DNA of 64,000 nt from Fructilactobacillus ixorae. GTDB taxonomy: Bacteria; Bacillota; Bacilli; Lactobacillales; Lactobacillaceae. Shown here piece by piece: positions 36,325 through 46,761 of this stretch. Under the pieces are notes generated by a model. The model searched no databases and was not told where the DNA came from. It was given only the letters and a program-made list of their open reading frames with translations. The stretch covers positions 868,001-932,000 of the forward strand of contig NZ_CP097478.1 in NCBI RefSeq assembly GCF_024029915.1, read 5' to 3'. How positions within the stretch are numbered: position 1 is the first letter of the stretch; each line of letters starts with the position of its first letter. The translations under genes and the position numbers were made by a program.

Positions 36325-38009
36325 TGAGTAAACTAAACGTCAAAAACAACGAAACGGCGATTTATGGCGTTGGTGGTCTAGGTGAAATCGGAAAAAACAC
36401 ATATGGTGTTCAGTTCCAAGATGAAATCATTCTCATTGATGCCGGAATTAAGTTTCCGGAAAGCAGCCAACTCGGGATTGATTACGTGATTCCAGATTAT
36501 CAATATCTGGTCGAAAACCAAGATAAGATTAAGGCTCTAGTCATCACCCACGGTCACGAAGACCATATCGGTGGGATTCCCTTTATCCTCAAGGCTATTA
36601 ACGTTCCGGTGTATGCCGGTCCCCTCGCCCTCGCGTTAATTAAAGGTAAATTAGAAGAACACGGCATGTTAAAACAAACCGAGTTACATGCCATTGATGA
36701 AACCACCGTCTTAAAGTTTAAAAAGACCAGCGTCTCGTTTTTTCGGACTACGCACTCGATCCCTGATGCGCTGGGGGTCGCGGTTCATACTCCCGATGGG
36801 GTGATTGTCGAAACTGGTGATTATAAGTTTGATCTGACCCCGGTGACCAACACACCGCCTGACTTACAAACGATGGCCAAGCTCGGTGAAGAAGGCGTCC
36901 TGTGCCTGATGGCTGACAGTACCAACGCCGAAAAACCAGTGTGGACCAAGTCCGAACGCTACGTTAGTGATTCGGTTCGCAAAATTTTCAAACGGGTGAA
37001 GGGGCGGATTATTTTTGCAACCTTTGCTTCAAACCTCTCCCGGGTGATGACGGCGATTGACGCCGCCTACCAAAACGGCCGTAAAATTGCCGTGTTTGGG
37101 CGAAGCATGGAAGCTGCCGTTGTCAACGGCCGGGAACTCGGTTACATCAAGGTCCCTGATAAGGCCTTTGTCGATGCTAACCAACTTAAATCCCTCCCGG
37201 CCGATAAGGTCATGATTCTATGTACCGGTTCTCAAGGCGAACAAATGGCCGCCCTGTCCCGAATTGCCAACGGTACCCACCGGCAGATCTCAATTGAGCC
37301 GGGCGATACTGTAGTCCTTTCCAGTAACCCCATTCCCGGAAACGTCTTAAGTGTGAACCGGGTAGTTGACGAACTCGAAGAAGCGGGCGCCACCGTCATC
37401 AAGGGTTATGCTAATCACATCCACACTTCTGGTCACGGGGGCCAAGAAGAGGAAAAATTGATGATTCGCCTCATGAAGCCGAAGTTCTTCGTGCCGATTC
37501 ATGGTGAATACCGGATGCAAAAAATTCACATGGGGCTTGCCGAACAGTGTGGGATTCCCAAGGATCACTGCTTTATCTTGAAAAATGGAGACGTGCTCGC
37601 CCTGACTAGGGACAGTGCGCGGATGGCAGGTAACTTTGCCGCCGGAGACGTTTACATTGATGGTAATGGGGTTGATACGGTTACCGAACAGGTAATTGAA
37701 GACCGGCAACTGCTTTCTGAAGAAGGCCTCGTGGTGGTCGTTGCTACCATTAATTTGAAGGACAAGGAAATTCAATCTGGTCCCGATCTTCTTTCCCGGG
37801 GCTTTGTTTATATGCGTGAATCCGGCGAACTGCTCGATCAAGGTCGTAAATTGGTCTTTCGGACCATCCGGCGGGCGATGAATAACAAAAACGCCAGTGA
37901 AAAAACGATTAAAAAGGCCGTTGTCAAAGAGTTATCCAACTTCCTCTACGAAAAGACGGAACGCCACCCGTTGGTCCTCCCCATGCTAATTATGAATAAC
38001 ACGAAGTAA
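36324..38009 (+). CDS. rnjA: ribonuclease J1
   Basis: 5'-3' exo/endoribonuclease of mRNA decay and rRNA maturation. 561 residues with a complete metallo-beta-lactamase site: HGHEDH (about 76-81), THSIPD, ETGDYKFD, plus beta-CASP motifs IHTSGHGG and VPIHGEYR, and the C-terminal domain. This intact copy is the natural reference for the degenerate J2-like protein elsewhere in the window. Confidence 0.97.
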   Translation: MSKLNVKNNETAIYGVGGLGEIGKNTYGVQFQDEIILIDAGIKFPESSQLGIDYVIPDYQYLVENQDKIKALVITHGHEDHIGGIPFILKAINVPVYAGPLALALIKGKLEEHGMLKQTELHAIDETTVLKFKKTSVSFFRTTHSIPDALGVAVHTPDGVIVETGDYKFDLTPVTNTPPDLQTMAKLGEEGVLCLMADSTNAEKPVWTKSERYVSDSVRKIFKRVKGRIIFATFASNLSRVMTAIDAAYQNGRKIAVFGRSMEAAVVNGRELGYIKVPDKAFVDANQLKSLPADKVMILCTGSQGEQMAALSRIANGTHRQISIEPGDTVVLSSNPIPGNVLSVNRVVDELEEAGATVIKGYANHIHTSGHGGQEEEKLMIRLMKPKFFVPIHGEYRMQKIHMGLAEQCGIPKDHCFILKNGDVLALTRDSARMAGNFAAGDVYIDGNGVDTVTEQVIEDRQLLSEEGLVVVVATINLKDKEIQSGPDLLSRGFVYMRESGELLDQGRKLVFRTIRRAMNNKNASEKTIKKAVVKELSNFLYEKTERHPLVLPMLIMNNTK

Positions 38010-38011
38010 TC

Positions 38012-38040
38012 AAAAAGGAATGCCAGTGGCGTTCCTTTTT
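38012..38040 (+). terminator. rnjA terminator
   Basis: AAAAAGGAA-GCC pairs with GGC-TTCCTTTTT (one mismatch), with a T-run. Confidence 0.85.
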
Positions 38041-38058
38041 ATTTTTCCTAAGTCAACT

Positions 38059-38088
38059 AAAAAAACGAGCTTACCAGCTCGTTTTTTT
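38059..38088 (-). terminator. terminator after the aldo-keto reductase gene
   Basis: A 13-bp stem AAAAAAACGAGCT/AGCTCGTTTTTTT with a TACC loop. Confidence 0.85.
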
Positions 38089-38094
38089 AATTCG

Positions 38095-39087
38095 TTATTC
38101 TTTCACGATTTTATCAATCGCTGCTAATTCATCGTTAGTAAAGTCCAAGTTGTCCAAGGCCTTGAGGTTATCATCCAAATGTTCCACCTTGGAAGCCCCC
38201 GTCACTACGCTAGTAACGGTTGGATTATTCAATAACCAGGCCATTGCCATTTGCGCGAGGGTTTGGTTCCGGTTGTGGGCGAGCTCGTTCAGTTGATTTA
38301 ACTTCTTGATCGCCGTGGCCTCCCCTTTTTCCAGAATGAAGTTATTCGTAAAGTGCAGGTGGATGTCATCCGGAATCCCGTTTAAATATTTATCCGTTAG
38401 TAACCCTTCGGCCAGAGGCCCGTACGCTACCAACCCATCATGGGCATCAGCTAACGTTTGCAACGTTCCATCCATTTCCGGGGTCCGGTTTAACATGTTG
38501 TAAGAACTCTGGTTAACCACAAACGGCGTGTGCAATTCTTGAAAGAGTTCAATCATCTTTGCCGTTTGCGGACCATCGTAGTTAGAAATCCCAATGTAAA
38601 GTGCTTTTCCTGCTTTAACCAACCCGTCTAACGCTTCCGCAGTTTCTTCCAATCGCGTATTCGGATCAAACCGGTGACTGTAATAAATATCAACGTAGTC
38701 CAAGCCCATCCGGTTTAAACTTTGGTCCAATGCAGCGACCAGAGTCTTTTTCGAAGAAAAGTTTCCATACACCCCTGGCCACATGTGAAAGCCCGCCTTG
38801 GTGGTAATAATTAATTCATCCCGGTATGGTTTTAAATCGCGCCGGTAAACTTGCCCAAACATTCTTTCGGCAGCTCCCGAACCCGGTCCATAGTTATTGG
38901 CAAGGTCAAAACTGAAAATTCCGCGGTCAAAGGCGGCTAACATGATCTTTTCACTATCCTGAAAGTTCGCATCGTCACCAAAACTGTGCCAGGTTCCAAA
39001 CGAGAGTGCTGGTAGTTGTAAACCAGAGTTGCCGGCCCGACGTACCTTCATTTGATCGTAACGGTGTTCACTTGCTTTATATACCAT
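38095..39087 (-). CDS. aldo/keto reductase (YghZ-like)
   Basis: 330-residue NADPH-dependent TIM-barrel oxidoreductase. The catalytic tetrad is visible: D (FDLANNYGPG), Y in the same stretch, K (TTKAGF) and H (YYSHRFD); GISNYDG and VTGASKVEHL bind cofactor. The YGPGSGAAERMFG start places it in the YghZ/L-glyceraldehyde-3-phosphate reductase branch. Substrate unknown. The start, behind AGAGGAGG, overlaps the prs 3' end by 11 bases, so it is coupled to PRPP synthase, an uncommon pairing. Confidence 0.92.
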   Translation of the reverse strand: MVYKASEHRYDQMKVRRAGNSGLQLPALSFGTWHSFGDDANFQDSEKIMLAAFDRGIFSFDLANNYGPGSGAAERMFGQVYRRDLKPYRDELIITTKAGFHMWPGVYGNFSSKKTLVAALDQSLNRMGLDYVDIYYSHRFDPNTRLEETAEALDGLVKAGKALYIGISNYDGPQTAKMIELFQELHTPFVVNQSSYNMLNRTPEMDGTLQTLADAHDGLVAYGPLAEGLLTDKYLNGIPDDIHLHFTNNFILEKGEATAIKKLNQLNELAHNRNQTLAQMAMAWLLNNPTVTSVVTGASKVEHLDDNLKALDNLDFTNDELAAIDKIVKE

Positions 39088-40045
39088 CCGAAGTTCCTCC
39101 TCTAAATAAGCGGTGTGTGGATTTTTGTTCCTGAATTAATTTTAACGCATCCCCAAATAATCCCCCAACCGAAATGATGGTCAACGTGGGAATTTGTTCC
39201 GGGTGGGGAATAACGATTGAATCCGTCACAATCACCTGGTCAATGTTTTGATCGTTTAGCTTAGCTGGAGTTTCCGCAGAAAAGACTGGGTGCGTGGCAA
39301 TCACAATCACCCGCTGGCAGCCTGCCTGCCGTAGCGCCGCCGCCGACACCTGCATCTTGCGACCGGTGACAATCAAATCGTCCACTACCAGGGCTGTTTT
39401 TCCCGCGACGGAACCAATCACGGTTTCTGGAACTTGATCTGACGTATCCGGTTCCCGATTGTCCACAATTGCCAAGGGGAGCTCCAAGCGATTAGCAATC
39501 GCCCGCGCCCGTCCAACGCCGTTATGATCCGGCGCCACGACCACCGCATCGTCATCTAAGTGATGCTCGTGGAGGTAGTTACTAATGAGACGACTGGGTT
39601 GTAAATGATCGACAGGAAGATCAAAAAAACCTTGAATTTGCGCCGCGTGTAAATCAAGCGTCACCACTCGATTTACCCCACTAGCTTGCAAAAAGCTGGC
39701 AATTAACTTGGCAGTAATGGGTTCTCGTGCCCGGGCTTTGCGATCAGAACGAGAATAGCCGTAGTACGGGATGACAACGTTAATCTGGCGGGCGCTGGTC
39801 CGGCGCAGGGCATCGATCATAATCAACAGTTCCATCAGGTTATCGTTAACAGGATTAGAAAGGGATTGAATCACATACACGTCTTTGCCCCGGACACTTT
39901 GGTCAATCGAAATCTTAATCTCTCCATCACTAAAGTGGTTAATGGTGGCTTGCCCGATTGGCATCCCACTAACCTGGGCGATTTTTTCGGCAAGGGGGCG
40001 GTTGGCGTTTAAAGCAAAAATAATTGGTTGCGGTTTTGTGGTCAA
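39077..40045 (-). CDS. prs: ribose-phosphate pyrophosphokinase
   Basis: Makes PRPP from ribose 5-phosphate and ATP. 322 residues with the family segments SDGEIKISIDQSVRG, YYGYSRSDRKA, DLHAAQIQGFFD and the PRPP loop VVDDLIVTG. The start is TTG 40045 behind AAAGGAACGG. Many lactobacilli carry two prs genes; this lone copy next to recD2, away from glmU or the pur genes, may be the second one. Confidence 0.94.
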   Translation of the reverse strand: MTTKPQPIIFALNANRPLAEKIAQVSGMPIGQATINHFSDGEIKISIDQSVRGKDVYVIQSLSNPVNDNLMELLIMIDALRRTSARQINVVIPYYGYSRSDRKARAREPITAKLIASFLQASGVNRVVTLDLHAAQIQGFFDLPVDHLQPSRLISNYLHEHHLDDDAVVVAPDHNGVGRARAIANRLELPLAIVDNREPDTSDQVPETVIGSVAGKTALVVDDLIVTGRKMQVSAAALRQAGCQRVIVIATHPVFSAETPAKLNDQNIDQVIVTDSIVIPHPEQIPTLTIISVGGLFGDALKLIQEQKSTHRLFRGGTSDGI

Positions 40046-40098
40046 GATGTCCGTTCCTTTCCAAACTAAGGGTGATGTCATCTTTAATTATAATCAAT

Positions 40099-42567
40099 TC
40101 ACTGTGATTTAGCATCAAGAAAATTTTGGGGCGTCACCCCTGCCATCCCAATCATGGGATCGATGGCCTGCCGTTCAATGGCGGCCATCGTTAACACCGC
40201 GTCCTGCTCCGCATTCGTTGCTGGATCCACTGGTTGGGGCTCCATGGCTGCAGTGGTCGTGGTGGTTGCTGGTGAGGTGGTAGCGGACTCCGGTTCACTT
40301 TGAAACGCGGAGCGTAGGCGGTCAGGTAATCCGGTTTTGCGACGGCTCGCCTCTTTGGCTAACGCCGCTTGAAAAATACTGGCATCACCAACGAGGACCA
40401 GTTTACTGGCCGCCCGAGTTACTGCCGTGTACAACAAGTTCCGATCAAGCATCCGGCGGTATGGTGAAACGACCGGTAAAATCACCATTGGAAACTCGCT
40501 TCCCTGCGCTTTATGAATCGAAGTACAGTACGCCAAAGTTAACTGCTTCCAGTCATTTCTGGGATAGGTTACTTCCGTCTGGTCAAAGGCCACCGTTAGT
40601 TTATCGAGGTACTGCTTGCCTTCGGAATTAATGGTGAGGCCCACGATTTTGCCAATGTCTCCGTTAAACACGTTATGTTCCGGATCATTAACCAGTTGTA
40701 AGACCTTATCCCCGATTCGAAAGCAACCGCGAGCCGTTTCCACCTGTTTGCGCTCGGCACTGGGTGGATTAAAAATGGCTTGGACTGCTTGATTGAGGTG
40801 ATCAATGCCCACCTCACCTCGATACATGGGAGCTAAAACTTGAATATCAGTGGCTTGAAAGTCTTTCGCCTGCGCCTTACTAACGATTTGTTCAATGACT
40901 GATACTGCTTGGCGCACGTCACACTGAATGAAACTCCGGTCCGGTTTTTTAGTCAGTAAATCGGGAGGAACAAGCCCGTCCTTTAACTGGTGGGCTAGGG
41001 TAATAATGGTCGAATCCCGACTCTGCCGGTGAATTTGCGTTAGCTGCATCGTTGGAATCAACTGGGACCGAATTAAATCCGAAAAAACCTGGCCCGGTCC
41101 AACGGATGGCAACTGGTCTTGATCCCCGACCAAAATCACCTTCATCCCGGTTGGAATTGCCTGCACGAGTTTAGTAAACAGTTCGGTATCCACCATGGAC
41201 ATCTCATCGATGATTAATAACTCTCCGTCAAGGGCGTTTCCAGTGGCCTCCGTGTCGTCGCCGTTTAATCCTAACAAGCGGTGAATGGTGCTGGCCGGTA
41301 AGCCCGTCGCTTCCCCCATTTTTTTAGCCGCCCGGCCGGTAGGAGCTGCTAGCAAGATGGGATAGGGATCATCCCCACGATAGTCATGGGGATCTAACGA
41401 TAAGTCGTGGGCGGTGGCATAGGCCTGCACAATCCCATTAATAATCGTCGTTTTTCCAGTCCCGGGTCCTCCGGTCAGGAGGAACAGGGCATGACTCAGT
41501 GCTGATTCAATCGCCTGAACCTGAGAAACGTCGTACTGAATGTGACTCGCTTGTTCCACCTGACTAATCAATTGTTTAGGATCAGCTGGAGCAGCATCCG
41601 CCGCCTGTAAAATGCGGTGCACGTTCTCAGCAATTTGCCATTCCGCCTGAAAGAGGTTTTTTAGGTAAATGCGGTCCTGATCGACCTGCACCTTACCGTC
41701 CTGCACCAGTTGTTTTAACGCCGTGGCTAGTTGCTGGTCGTCAATCGTTTGGTTCGGATCGGTATCTAAAATTTGAAAGCTGGCGTTCATCACTTCCGTC
41801 GTCGTGGAGTAGGTATTCCCACTACTAACCGACAACCGGTCCAAGGTGGTTAGTAACCCCGCCCGTAACCGGCCCGGATTGTTATAGTCAATCCCTACTC
41901 GTTGGGCAATTTGATCGGCCCGCTTAAAGCTAATGTTTGCAATCTCTTCAACTAGCCGATACGGATCAGTTTCAATGATCTCTAGTGCCTGTTCATGATA
42001 CTTTTTGAAAATCGCGGCTGCTAACGAACTGCCAAACCCATAGCTATTGAGGCCGACAATCACCTGTTCGGCTCCGTTATTTTGCCGGATGGTCTGTAAA
42101 ATCGTGTCCCGCTGCTGGGGTTTTAACCCCAAGCCGTTTAAAGCGTCCGGATCCTTTAATAGTTTCGGGATTAACTCCGTTCCCAGCTGGTTAACGACCT
42201 TGGTAGCAGTCTTTGGACCAATCCCCGGGAAATCACTCCCGGATAAGTATTTAATCAAACCGGCGGTCGAGGTTTGCGTTGCCCGTTCATAGTTTCTGGC
42301 TTGAAACTGCTTCCCATATTTGGGATGATCCACCAGTTTCCCGCTAAACCGGTAACTCAGCTCGTCGTTAATTTCAGCAAAGTCACCCGTTACCACAATT
42401 TCTGGTTCATCCCACTGAAAATTGTGTTCTTCCACCTGGACCAATAACACCTTATAAAAGCTATCATTTCCTTCAAAAAAGGTCGTGGCAACCTTGCCAG
42501 TTAACTGTGCGGTGGTTGGTTGGTCCTCTGGGTGGTGCTCATCAAAAAGACTGATTGACTGTGCCAC
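40099..42567 (-). CDS. recD2: RecD2-type SF1 DNA helicase
   Basis: 5'-3' helicase not linked to RecBC. An N-terminal OB-like domain, helix-hairpin-helix region (FPGIGPKTATKV), Walker A GGPGTGKTT (about 350-360), Walker B LLIIDEMSM and motif VI VAVTRAASK-like (here YTAVTRAASKLVLVGD). Then a poorly conserved T/A-rich tail (TTSPATTTTTAAMEP) and a short C-terminal end. The start is GTG 42567 with AAAGGAG. 4 bp from the TPR gene; recD2-TPR is a standard Lactobacillales pair. Confidence 0.95.
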   Translation of the reverse strand: MAQSISLFDEHHPEDQPTTAQLTGKVATTFFEGNDSFYKVLLVQVEEHNFQWDEPEIVVTGDFAEINDELSYRFSGKLVDHPKYGKQFQARNYERATQTSTAGLIKYLSGSDFPGIGPKTATKVVNQLGTELIPKLLKDPDALNGLGLKPQQRDTILQTIRQNNGAEQVIVGLNSYGFGSSLAAAIFKKYHEQALEIIETDPYRLVEEIANISFKRADQIAQRVGIDYNNPGRLRAGLLTTLDRLSVSSGNTYSTTTEVMNASFQILDTDPNQTIDDQQLATALKQLVQDGKVQVDQDRIYLKNLFQAEWQIAENVHRILQAADAAPADPKQLISQVEQASHIQYDVSQVQAIESALSHALFLLTGGPGTGKTTIINGIVQAYATAHDLSLDPHDYRGDDPYPILLAAPTGRAAKKMGEATGLPASTIHRLLGLNGDDTEATGNALDGELLIIDEMSMVDTELFTKLVQAIPTGMKVILVGDQDQLPSVGPGQVFSDLIRSQLIPTMQLTQIHRQSRDSTIITLAHQLKDGLVPPDLLTKKPDRSFIQCDVRQAVSVIEQIVSKAQAKDFQATDIQVLAPMYRGEVGIDHLNQAVQAIFNPPSAERKQVETARGCFRIGDKVLQLVNDPEHNVFNGDIGKIVGLTINSEGKQYLDKLTVAFDQTEVTYPRNDWKQLTLAYCTSIHKAQGSEFPMVILPVVSPYRRMLDRNLLYTAVTRAASKLVLVGDASIFQAALAKEASRRKTGLPDRLRSAFQSEPESATTSPATTTTTAAMEPQPVDPATNAEQDAVLTMAAIERQAIDPMIGMAGVTPQNFLDAKSQ

Positions 42568-42571
42568 AGGG

Positions 42572-43252
42572 TTACTCCTTTGGCCGCTTACGCAGCCCTT
42601 TTTCAATGTCTGCAATGCGTTCCCGATGAATCATAAAGTAATGTTCATCCAGCGCGCGGGACTGTTCAAACTCGGACTCCGCCTGCTCGCGCTGGCCGTT
42701 GCTTAGTGCAATTACACCCAAGTTAAAGTGCGCGGCCGCATCGTTTGGCTTCGCGACTACCGTCTGCTGGTAAAAATCAGCGGCTGCATTTAAATCGCCA
42801 CTCGCCAGTAAACAATCACCGATTAAGCGATTCAGTTCCGGATCCTGCTTCGCGTGGTCATGGGCGGTAATTAAAAAGGCCAACGCCTTGCCATAGTTCT
42901 TTTCACCATAGTAACTTTGTCCCAACATGATGTACGCATCCTGCTTTAAAGTAGGGTCCGTCACCTGTTGAAATTGTTGAATCGCCTGCGTAAATTCCCC
43001 GGCAGCGTAGTACACGTTTCCGAGTCCATAGGTCAGCGTGTTTTTGGCCGTTTGACTGCGATCCGCAAACAACCCGAGCGCCTTCATCAGTAATTCTTCG
43101 GCCTGCGCGTAGCTCTTGAGTTCAATCAAGAACGCACTGAGGTCGTAGTAGGGTCGATAATCGTTTGGGTGTTCATCAATGTCCGTGATTAACTGGTGCA
43201 ACGTGGCGGTGGCCCGCTCCTGCTTTTCGTCTGCTTCTGCATGCTCTGCCAT
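42572..43252 (-). CDS. TPR-repeat protein
   Basis: 226 residues with about five tandem TPR units (for example AYIMLGQSYYGEKNYGKALAF and AAAHFNLGVIALSNGQREQA). Cytoplasmic, no enzyme motif, likely a protein-binding scaffold. It is placed between a phosphatase gene and recD2 with very short gaps; function unknown. Confidence 0.88.
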   Translation of the reverse strand: MAEHAEADEKQERATATLHQLITDIDEHPNDYRPYYDLSAFLIELKSYAQAEELLMKALGLFADRSQTAKNTLTYGLGNVYYAAGEFTQAIQQFQQVTDPTLKQDAYIMLGQSYYGEKNYGKALAFLITAHDHAKQDPELNRLIGDCLLASGDLNAAADFYQQTVVAKPNDAAAHFNLGVIALSNGQREQAESEFEQSRALDEHYFMIHRERIADIEKGLRKRPKE

Positions 43253-43262
43253 TGCTGTCCTC

Positions 43263-43919
43263 CTACACTAAATCTGAATCCCGCACCGGGTGGTTCAAGT
43301 AGCTGGTGTCGTTCCAATCCAATAATTTAAACTTCTGACCGTGGTCGGTAGTTTCTAAAATCGTCGTACTGGTGTTGGCCAAGCCCCCCCGTTTCCGTAA
43401 ATCCTTTAATGGAATTTCCAGTAACGAGTTAATCAAGGCGTTTAACGCCGCCCCATGACTGACAATTAAAAGATTCGCATCATTATCAAAATTCGTGGTA
43501 ATCTCATTCATTTTACTTCGCATCCGCTTAATCAATTCTGGAAAGGATTCGCCCCCAATCGGTGTGGGATCGTACTGATCCGGATGATTGCGAAAATCGT
43601 TAAACGTCTCCGGATATTGAGCTTCAGCGTCCGTAAATTTCATTCCTTCGAACTTACCGAGCCGAAATTCTTCCAACCGATTATCCAAACTCAGCGGGGC
43701 TGGATGGTGCAACTGACTTTGAATTACGCTTGCCGTAACCCGGGCCCGCTTAATTGGGCTCGCATACACATGGGCAAAGACAATGTCCTTTAGGTAGTTC
43801 CCCACGAGCTGCATTTCTTGATAACTAGCTGGCAGTAACTCGGAGTCCCCACCCGCGCCCTGATAGCGACTCTCTAGGTTCCATTCGGTTTTGCCGTGGC
43901 GCACAAAGTATAATTTCAT
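43263..43919 (-). CDS. histidine phosphatase family protein (phosphoglycerate-mutase-like)
   Basis: 218 residues. Phosphohistidine motif FVRHGKTEWN (His8), second arginine in ASPIKRARVTA, and the distal VSHGAALNA (His) make the active site. Such small proteins are usually phosphatases rather than glycolytic mutases; the substrate is unknown. ATG 43919 is better spaced from GAGGA than the ATG three codons earlier. Confidence 0.9.
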   Translation of the reverse strand: MKLYFVRHGKTEWNLESRYQGAGGDSELLPASYQEMQLVGNYLKDIVFAHVYASPIKRARVTASVIQSQLHHPAPLSLDNRLEEFRLGKFEGMKFTDAEAQYPETFNDFRNHPDQYDPTPIGGESFPELIKRMRSKMNEITTNFDNDANLLIVSHGAALNALINSLLEIPLKDLRKRGGLANTSTTILETTDHGQKFKLLDWNDTSYLNHPVRDSDLV

Positions 43920-43976
43920 GGTCTTCATCCTCGTTTATAATCTACTGTTATTATGCCAGTTTCCCCCTAACGACGC

Positions 43977-44006
43977 AAAAAAGCCTGACTCAAGCGTCAG
44001 ACTTTT

Positions 44007-44008
<2 letters not shown>
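43977..44008 (-). terminator. mnmA terminator
   Basis: AAAAAAG-CTGAC pairs with GTCAG-CTTTTTT (one mismatch), loop TCAAGC. Confidence 0.85.
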
Positions 44009-45155
<1,147 letters not shown>

Positions 45156-45251
45156 TCAGAAATCCACGATTTGAAGGTCGTAATTCCAGTATTCATCATG
45201 ATACGCCACCTGAACTGGGCTTGGCAAGCGTTCGGCACACCCGGCTAGTTT
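45156..45251 (-). other. short coding-like fragment between DUF1831 gene and mnmA
   Basis: A 31-codon open frame with no ATG reads LPSPVQVAYHDEYWNYDLQ then IVDF and TGA. Its aromatic and acidic residues look like a folded protein tail. It may be a relic, a TTG-started micropeptide, or a frame-shifted tail of the DUF1831 protein. Confidence 0.25.
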
Positions 45252-45589
45252 TTAGTTAAAACCTGTCGGATGATTAGATTTTGCATCAAAAAATGGTATT
45301 GTTCGCGGGCGGCTGCAAACTGGTCTCCAGTAAAAATATTAACCGTTTGCAGGCCCGAGCCGGTCAGAATCGCTAGTTTCAACTGCTGTAAGTCAGCACT
45401 AATGCTCAGCTTTACCTGAACGGCTCCCTTCCCCTTCACGTTTAACGGTTGCAACGCCTGGGTTAGTTCATAGTTTTGAAGCTTCGTTTTTTTGAAGTTT
45501 AAATCACTCAGCGTATACTTCTTAACCGCCGGATTTACCCGATAGGTGGCTGAATCACCAGCTAAGTGAACTTGGTCTGCGAATGCCAT
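45245..45589 (-). CDS. DUF1831 protein
   Basis: 114-residue beta-rich protein of a Lactobacillales family usually found beside nifS-like genes and mnmA. TBP-like fold is reported for the family; function unknown. The ATG overlaps the cysteine desulfurase stop by one base (TAATG). Presumably linked to sulfur transfer by context only. Confidence 0.85.
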   Translation of the reverse strand: MAFADQVHLAGDSATYRVNPAVKKYTLSDLNFKKTKLQNYELTQALQPLNVKGKGAVQVKLSISADLQQLKLAILTGSGLQTVNIFTGDQFAAAREQYHFLMQNLIIRQVLTKN

Positions 45590-46749
45590 TACTGTTTCCT
45601 CCGCTGTGCTAATCTGTGAATAATTTTACTCGTCGTTGTCACGAATTGGTCGATTTCAGTGGCCGTCGTGTCCTGACCAAAGCTCACCCGAATCGATTCG
45701 GCTAAGCGCGGACTCGTTGCCCCAAACATTGCCCGTAACACGTGGGATGGTTCTAAGTTCCCGGCCGTACAAGCAGAGCCCCCAGAGACCGCAATGCCAG
45801 CTAAATCCAGGTTATTTTGGAGTACGTAAGTGGACACACCGGGAAACCAAAGGTTCAAAACGTGGGGCGAACCAGTACCAGCCGCGGGTCCATTAACGTG
45901 GACTTCAACGTTCTGGGCGGCAAAGCCGGCTAAAAGCTGATCCCGAAAAGCCACAAACCGGGCGCGCAACTCCTGTTTTTTCGCGCTCGGCAGTTCCAAC
46001 ACCGCCGTTGCAAACCCCGCAATCGCCGGGACATTTTGGGTGCCGGCCCGGCGCTTATCTTCCTGGTCACCACCCATGATGTAGCTGGGCAACCGGAGAC
46101 TTCCGCGCCGGTATAAAAAGCCGAGGGATTTCGGCCCATATAGTTTATGGGCGGACGTTGACAACAAGTCAATGTGATCACGTTCCACGTCAATTTCATC
46201 TAATCCATAGGCCTGGACGGCGTCGGTATGAAACCACGCTTGGTGATCCTGAAGTAAGGTCCCAATCTCATGAATCGGCATGCGACTCCCCACCTCGTTG
46301 TTCACGCTCATGATTGACACGAGGGTCGTTTGCTCATCTAACGCTGCTTCTAGGTCTGCGAGTCGAATCATCCCCTGTTCATCAACCGGAAGGTAGGTAA
46401 CTTGGTAGCCGTGGCGTTCGAGGTACTGCATTGGCTTTAAAACGGCCTCGTGTTCAATTGCCGTCGTAATCAAGTGTTTGCCTAATTCCTGGCGGGCTTC
46501 GGCCGTCCGAATGATAGCCGTGTTATCACTTTCCGTTCCCCCACTGGTAAAAACAATCTCACTATCCTGGGCGTTGATGCTTGCTGCCATGACGTGGCGG
46601 CTATCCTCTAGGACTTGATTGGCGGCCCGTCCGATCTGATAAAGTGTGGATGGATTCCCAAAGGTAGTCTGATATTGGTGCATTAATTCCGCAAGCACTG
46701 GTGCGAAAATTGGAGTGGTGGCGGCATGATCCAAATAAATTTCCCTCAT
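45589..46749 (-). CDS. cysteine desulfurase (NifS/IscS-like, MnmA partner)
   Basis: PLP enzyme taking sulfur from cysteine. 386 residues with N-terminal YLDHAATTP, PLP-lysine motif STSAHKLYGPKSLGF, cofactor His in HTDAVQAYG and the catalytic Cys loop SGGSACTAGNLEPSH. In Firmicutes this clade (YrvO-like) serves MnmA thiolation, and both genes are here. No SUF or ISC scaffold gene is adjacent. Confidence 0.94.
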   Translation of the reverse strand: MREIYLDHAATTPIFAPVLAELMHQYQTTFGNPSTLYQIGRAANQVLEDSRHVMAASINAQDSEIVFTSGGTESDNTAIIRTAEARQELGKHLITTAIEHEAVLKPMQYLERHGYQVTYLPVDEQGMIRLADLEAALDEQTTLVSIMSVNNEVGSRMPIHEIGTLLQDHQAWFHTDAVQAYGLDEIDVERDHIDLLSTSAHKLYGPKSLGFLYRRGSLRLPSYIMGGDQEDKRRAGTQNVPAIAGFATAVLELPSAKKQELRARFVAFRDQLLAGFAAQNVEVHVNGPAAGTGSPHVLNLWFPGVSTYVLQNNLDLAGIAVSGGSACTAGNLEPSHVLRAMFGATSPRLAESIRVSFGQDTTATEIDQFVTTTSKIIHRLAQRRKQ

Positions 46750-46761
46750 CGCCGGGCCTCC

